From Tricholomella constricta (Eukaryota; Basidiomycota; Agaricomycetes; Agaricales; Lyophyllaceae), in the NCBI GenBank assembly GCA_013368375.1, contig JAACJP010000017.1, positions 372,001 through 436,000 on the forward strand: a DNA stretch of 64,000 nt. Direction: 5' to 3'. The notes beneath the pieces were generated by a model that searched no databases, was not told where the DNA came from, and saw only the letters and a list, made by a program, of their open reading frames with translations. The translations under genes were made by a program, and so were the position numbers. Positions 60,110 through 64,000 of the stretch are shown here, one piece after another; position 1 is the first letter of the stretch; each line of letters opens with the position of its first letter.

Positions 60110-60428
60110 TCAACGGACGCTTTAACATTCCTTCTTATTTTCTTCTCCTTTTGATTGATTGGGTTCATTTGACTGCCATCTGTCTCGTTATGCTCCGTCT
60201 TACAATTTCTAGTAATGGCCTACATTTACGTTCCTTCCGTTTAGTTCTTCGTTTGTTGTGTATCCCGTTATTCTGTGCATCAGTCCACTGAATTATATCA
60301 CTCTTTTTTGAATCGCTCTTTTACTTTTATGTGGGTGAAGGTCAGACAGAAGTGCTACCAAGGAGAGCCCCGAATGCTCGAAGCCCCTGAAAGAGAACCA
60401 CCATTCTTAAGCTGAAAGGTTTCTTTCG
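60110..60428. other. convergent 3' intergenic region
   Basis: T-rich tracts follow the Num1-like stop codon and fit a 3' untranslated region. No further feature is seen. Confidence 0.4.
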
Positions 60429-63400
60429 TTAGATTTTGTCGAAAGCAGAGACAATATCACCCACCACCTCAGCTATCTGCTTGTGCACTACAGTGAGATC
60501 TGTAGTGGTGCGTCAGTGCACGGGCTAACAACAGGTCGTAACCACGGGTCTTACAGTCTACGTATGACATGTGCCCATTATTTTGGTCTTCCACCAACAT
60601 ATCGCTGAACTCGATCTCAGAAGCATCGAGATTCTGTCGGGCGATGTACATTTTCGCCAGGCGCCCACGCCGTGCATAGCGGGATGTGAGGATGTTCCGG
60701 ACTTGCGTCGATAAACGCGTCTCTAACGTAGGTAACCGAGCCTTGAGACAAGGAGTAGATTTCAGAGCTTAGGGTGGTTCAATGCTGCCAAGGTACAACC
60801 AACACTCACCAGATGTATATCCAGAGACATGATATCATCCACCCCAAACAGATCTGTCAGTAATTGCGGCGACACGCTGTGGCCAACCCAGAAAATCACG
60901 CTTTCCTCGTTATCTTGGTAATAAGTCAACCAGGTATTCCGATGCGAATGAAGTATCGTGTACGGACCTATTAGATAGATACCACTCGCTTCCATGAATA
61001 TATGTGAGCTCCGCATGATGGTTGGTATCTTTGTACGACCATGTTCGTCAGGTAAGGCGGCGTCATCTTCCAGGTCATGAAGGGCCATTAGCTGGGGATA
61101 GAGGTAGTGTATCAAGCCCCGGACTGTCATGCAGTTTATTCGATGGGCATGGTAATTTCTCGCGTCGGATGAAACCATCAGTCCTGAGAGTTCACAGTCA
61201 AAGTCTATATGTCAGCGAAAAAGGTATGAAATGGACCTTTGAGGGGTTTGCATTTGAGAAGAGCAAGAGTATATGCAGGGAGACCTTTGAAAGCTTCTGG
61301 AAGAATCAACTGGCAGATAGAGTTGAGCCGGCGCACCACATATACTGAGAAACCTACTTGATCTATCCGTGTCGCCACAGCACAGTTCTTCCGGTATCCC
61401 AGGAGCATCGATGCACACTTCTCGGTCAAGTCTTCCCGCAGGATCGACATCTTCCGTTTGAGACGAAGCGCCATCGCTGTTCAATTATAGATCAACAATT
61501 GGACCACCGAATGACAAGTGGATTGAACTGACCCTCGCGAGCCAGGTGGCAGAGAGTCGTATCCAGATCGGCGAAACGAAAGACATTCGCTGCCAAGTCG
61601 GCGACCGGCAACGCGAGGTTACATATCCTTGCTCTCCGCTCACCAGAGACCGTCGTATATAGTACCGAGGACTGAAGGTATACGGAATCCCTGGAGCCCA
61701 GTGACCTGCCCGAGTGTTCGAGGACAACAGAAATAGCTTTGTCGGCATCTAGAATGCCGAATTCCAGGTTGGTAGGTGATGTTTGATAGAAATTGCCATA
61801 GTAGGTGCTTGATATCTCTATCCCTGAAATTTCAAGGTCACTGGGTGCGTCATTCAAATATGCAGATAAGGCCCAGACCATCTGAACATCGAATTCGCAA
61901 AACGCAGTTATATCCTTGCTGACGACGCATCAGCCGCTGTAATTGTGAGTTCAACACGGCCTCGTCTCGTGCTTGATCAAAACGCGGGTGATAAAACAGG
62001 TCGCCTCCTGTCAACGACGCGACAGCACCTAGGACATATCAAGGCAATGCTATATTGGATACAGGGAAAACATACCGATTGACCCAATGTCCATAAATTT
62101 GCTAGGCGCAAGGACCATACTGACCCCTATTCCATCCACCGCAAACTCTTGGCCAATATCTGTCCAAGTGGAATCGCGAGGCTTATATAGCACCCTCTCC
62201 TTGTCGGTATCGAAAAGGTCAGACTCATTTGGTTGACCGCTGAGCTTTCCTATGCCGATTGTCGGCATCGTACTTGAGAATACGATCACCTGGCCACCAT
62301 ACCCTGCCTGTGGATAGTATGAAGATACAAGTCGTACAACAAGCACACCAGCTTACAAGGGCTGCGAGACACGATCTTAGAGTAGAACCCAGAGCGGCAT
62401 CGTGCTTTGGGCTGTCCTCAAAACGACCTGGAAGTGCATTTAGAAGAGATTCAATGGCTTCCCTGGCAAACCAAAGGAGATTAGAGCCACGACACCATAA
62501 ATTGCAGGGAAAAGCGTACCGACGTTGAAGTGGGTTTTCAAACAGCCCATTCCGCAGGGGCAAGAATACCTCCTCGATATCCGGCACGACCAGCATCGGC
62601 ACTTGATCTGACTGTATGGGCATAAACCTCCAGGCCGCCACAGAGAAATGGGGTAGAGCGCACTGAGAGATCATAAAAGTGTATCGTCTGGTCGTACGTG
62701 AAGATCGCGAGGCTGCTTCCTGGCGGAAAACACGCGTCGACAGGGACCCCGTCCGCGTTCGTGCCCCCGAAGAGTATGGTGCGCACACACGCACAACTCG
62801 CGCGCAGGAACCCCGAGAGCACGGCCTCACTCGATACGTCGAATGCGAAGACGTACTTCATGGGCTCCGGCGCGCGAGGCCCTGACTTGCGCGGCTCCAC
62901 GGTATGGTACGGAAGCGTGAAGCCCTCTGGCGGATTGATAGCCCAATACTCCTTCGGGACTGAAAAGTCGACGGTGCCCTTGTTCAATTCGGGGCGTTGT
63001 AAATGATCGAGTCGCATTAGATTCGCATCTAGATTACAAAAGTACTCGGACGAAACTAGTGGAATGGTCAGGACAAGTCCAAGTGCGGTGCGGGCAGCGC
63101 GGACACAGACCTTCTGTTTCGTGGCTGCACAAGTTACACTTCCATCTGGTACCCCCTGCGACCCATAGACACCACGGATTGACGTATGCACGACATCGTT
63201 CACAACGAGCAGGGCCAGTTTCGCCAGTGTCAACGAGAGGTACGGGCTCCTCTACTGAATCGAGCTCAGCGAAGGGCTGAAATACGGCAGCCAATGGTAT
63301 TTGGCACTCATGAGCCAAGCGTGATGAACTAGGTATATTCCACGTCGAGACACGAACAAATTTCGGGGAAGAGTTGCCTGACTAGCGGATAAGTCCGAGG

Positions 63401-63693
63401 CCCAAGATGTAGACTGCGTAGACGTGCCTTGGTCAATCGTAATGAAGTCTGTTGTAGATTGCGGTGCATTTTTCCCAGGAAGCGTTCCGTATGCCTGATC
63501 CTCCCATTTTATCTTGTCCTCCTCTACGGCTTCGATAGGCGATGGAACCTGGCTTGCATTGATGCTCTTCCGCAGTCCTGCAAATCACGCGAGCTATTTA
63601 CGTGAGATCTGAGGACAGCGGGCTTGACATACCTTTGTAGCTGAGTCCGGCGCTATGGGGCGGCTGCGGGATGTGATTGGAGTGGACGTACAT
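60429..63693 (-). CDS. SEC24: COPII coat subunit Sec24
   Basis: Cargo-binding subunit of the COPII coat for ER-to-Golgi vesicles. Fifteen exons: 63693-63633, 63577-63428, 63377-63111, 63055-62664, 62611-62520, 62462-62357, 62307-62076, 62028-61879, 61823-61533, 61476-61358, 61309-61237, 61183-60968, 60913-60810, 60741-60555 and 60499-60429; sum 2511 nt (836 aa). It starts [20 protein letters not shown]. The zinc finger is [12 protein letters not shown] to WKCNLC. The trunk follows ([49 protein letters not shown]), then the beta-sandwich, helical region ([13 protein letters not shown]) and gelsolin-like domain ([24 protein letters not shown]). It lacks the long Pro-rich N-terminus of yeast Sec24. 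Intron 2 (63427-63378) needs a GC-AG pair. Divergent from the partial gene at 63848. Confidence 0.93.
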
Positions 63694-63847
63694 AGGTCCA
63701 ACTCAACACAAGTGTGTGACGGAGCGCGACGCTATGATGTGTATTTCCGATGTAATTGCCAAACAACGCCTCGCGCTATCGGCAACAAATGCCGAATGCA
63801 AGTAGATATCGTGCCCCAACGTAAATTCCATCCCCTCTGACCCTCCC

Positions 63848-64000
63848 ATGTCCCGCGGCACAACCCCCCATCCTCAAGCCCACGTCCAGCAGAACCCCCA
63901 CCCCAACAACCCGGCGCAGAGGCGGCGACCGAAGCCACAGCCGCGCGTCTCTTCCGCGATCGTAGGCGGCACTGACCGTCTCATCGCCCTCTTCGAGGAA
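63848..64000 (+). CDS. 5' part of an unidentified gene running off the window
   Basis: Open from ATG 63848 to the window end (51 codons). It starts MSRGTTPHPQAH, continues with a Pro/Gln/Arg-rich stretch, and then becomes more ordered (SSAIVGGTDRLIALFEE). The start follows a C-rich leader, and the upstream 155 nt is shared with the divergent Sec24 promoter. Composition and position support a real gene, but too little is present to name a family. Confidence 0.5.
   Translation, partial: MSRGTTPHPQAHVQQNPHPNNPAQRRRPKPQPRVSSAIVGGTDRLIALFEE

Overview
This is a 64-kb piece of nuclear genome from a filamentous basidiomycete, most likely an Agaricomycete. Genes are split by many short introns (mostly 47-60 nt, GT-AG). 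There are two class I hydrophobins, fungal-type COPII and Pol I/III subunits, a Num1/ApsA-type cortical protein and fungal cell-wall enzymes. I see no rRNA gene, CRISPR array, viral gene or bacterial-style operon. Exon coordinates were read by eye from splice signals, frame continuity and remembered protein families. For the multi-exon genes the summed exons give whole codons, which is an internal check on each model.

Layout. 0-9 kb: a class 3 lipase (minus) and two paralogous seven-TM-like membrane proteins (plus). 9.5-11.7 kb: decayed remains of two secreted beta-carbonic anhydrase genes (minus). 11.8-19.2 kb: a 2281-residue UNC80-like protein (plus). 19.5-23 kb: a GPI-anchored GH16 CRH-type wall transglycosylase and an RRM protein (both minus). 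25.4-27.3 kb: two hydrophobins in tail-to-tail orientation. 29-33 kb: RPC19/AC19 (minus), a small low-complexity protein (plus) and an epoxide hydrolase (minus). 33.2-40.2 kb: a YVH1-type dual-specificity phosphatase followed by a tandem duplication carrying two GH25 lysozyme genes; the second unit also holds a scrap of the phosphatase gene. 41-44.2 kb: a frameshifted F-box/LRR-like gene and a roughly 650-bp inverted-repeat element. 44.3-49.6 kb: a DUF2855 protein and a cyclic nucleotide phosphodiesterase. 50.5-53.5 kb: an HNH_2 nuclease-like gene and an M35 deuterolysin. 54.7-60.1 kb: a Num1/ApsA-like protein. 60.4-63.7 kb: Sec24 (minus), divergent from a gene that runs off the window end.

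Themes. Secreted and surface functions are common: hydrophobins, CRH, two lysozymes, deuterolysin, and formerly carbonic anhydrase. They lie among conserved housekeeping genes (RPC19, YVH1, Sec24, PDE, Num1). Local duplication is the main force shaping the window: membrane-protein pair, hydrophobin pair, lysozyme tandem and carbonic anhydrase remnants. The most unusual items are the lysozyme tandem with its phosphatase scar, the fungal UNC80-like gene, the array of QT motifs in the Num1-like protein, and the inverted-repeat element near 43.5-44.15 kb.
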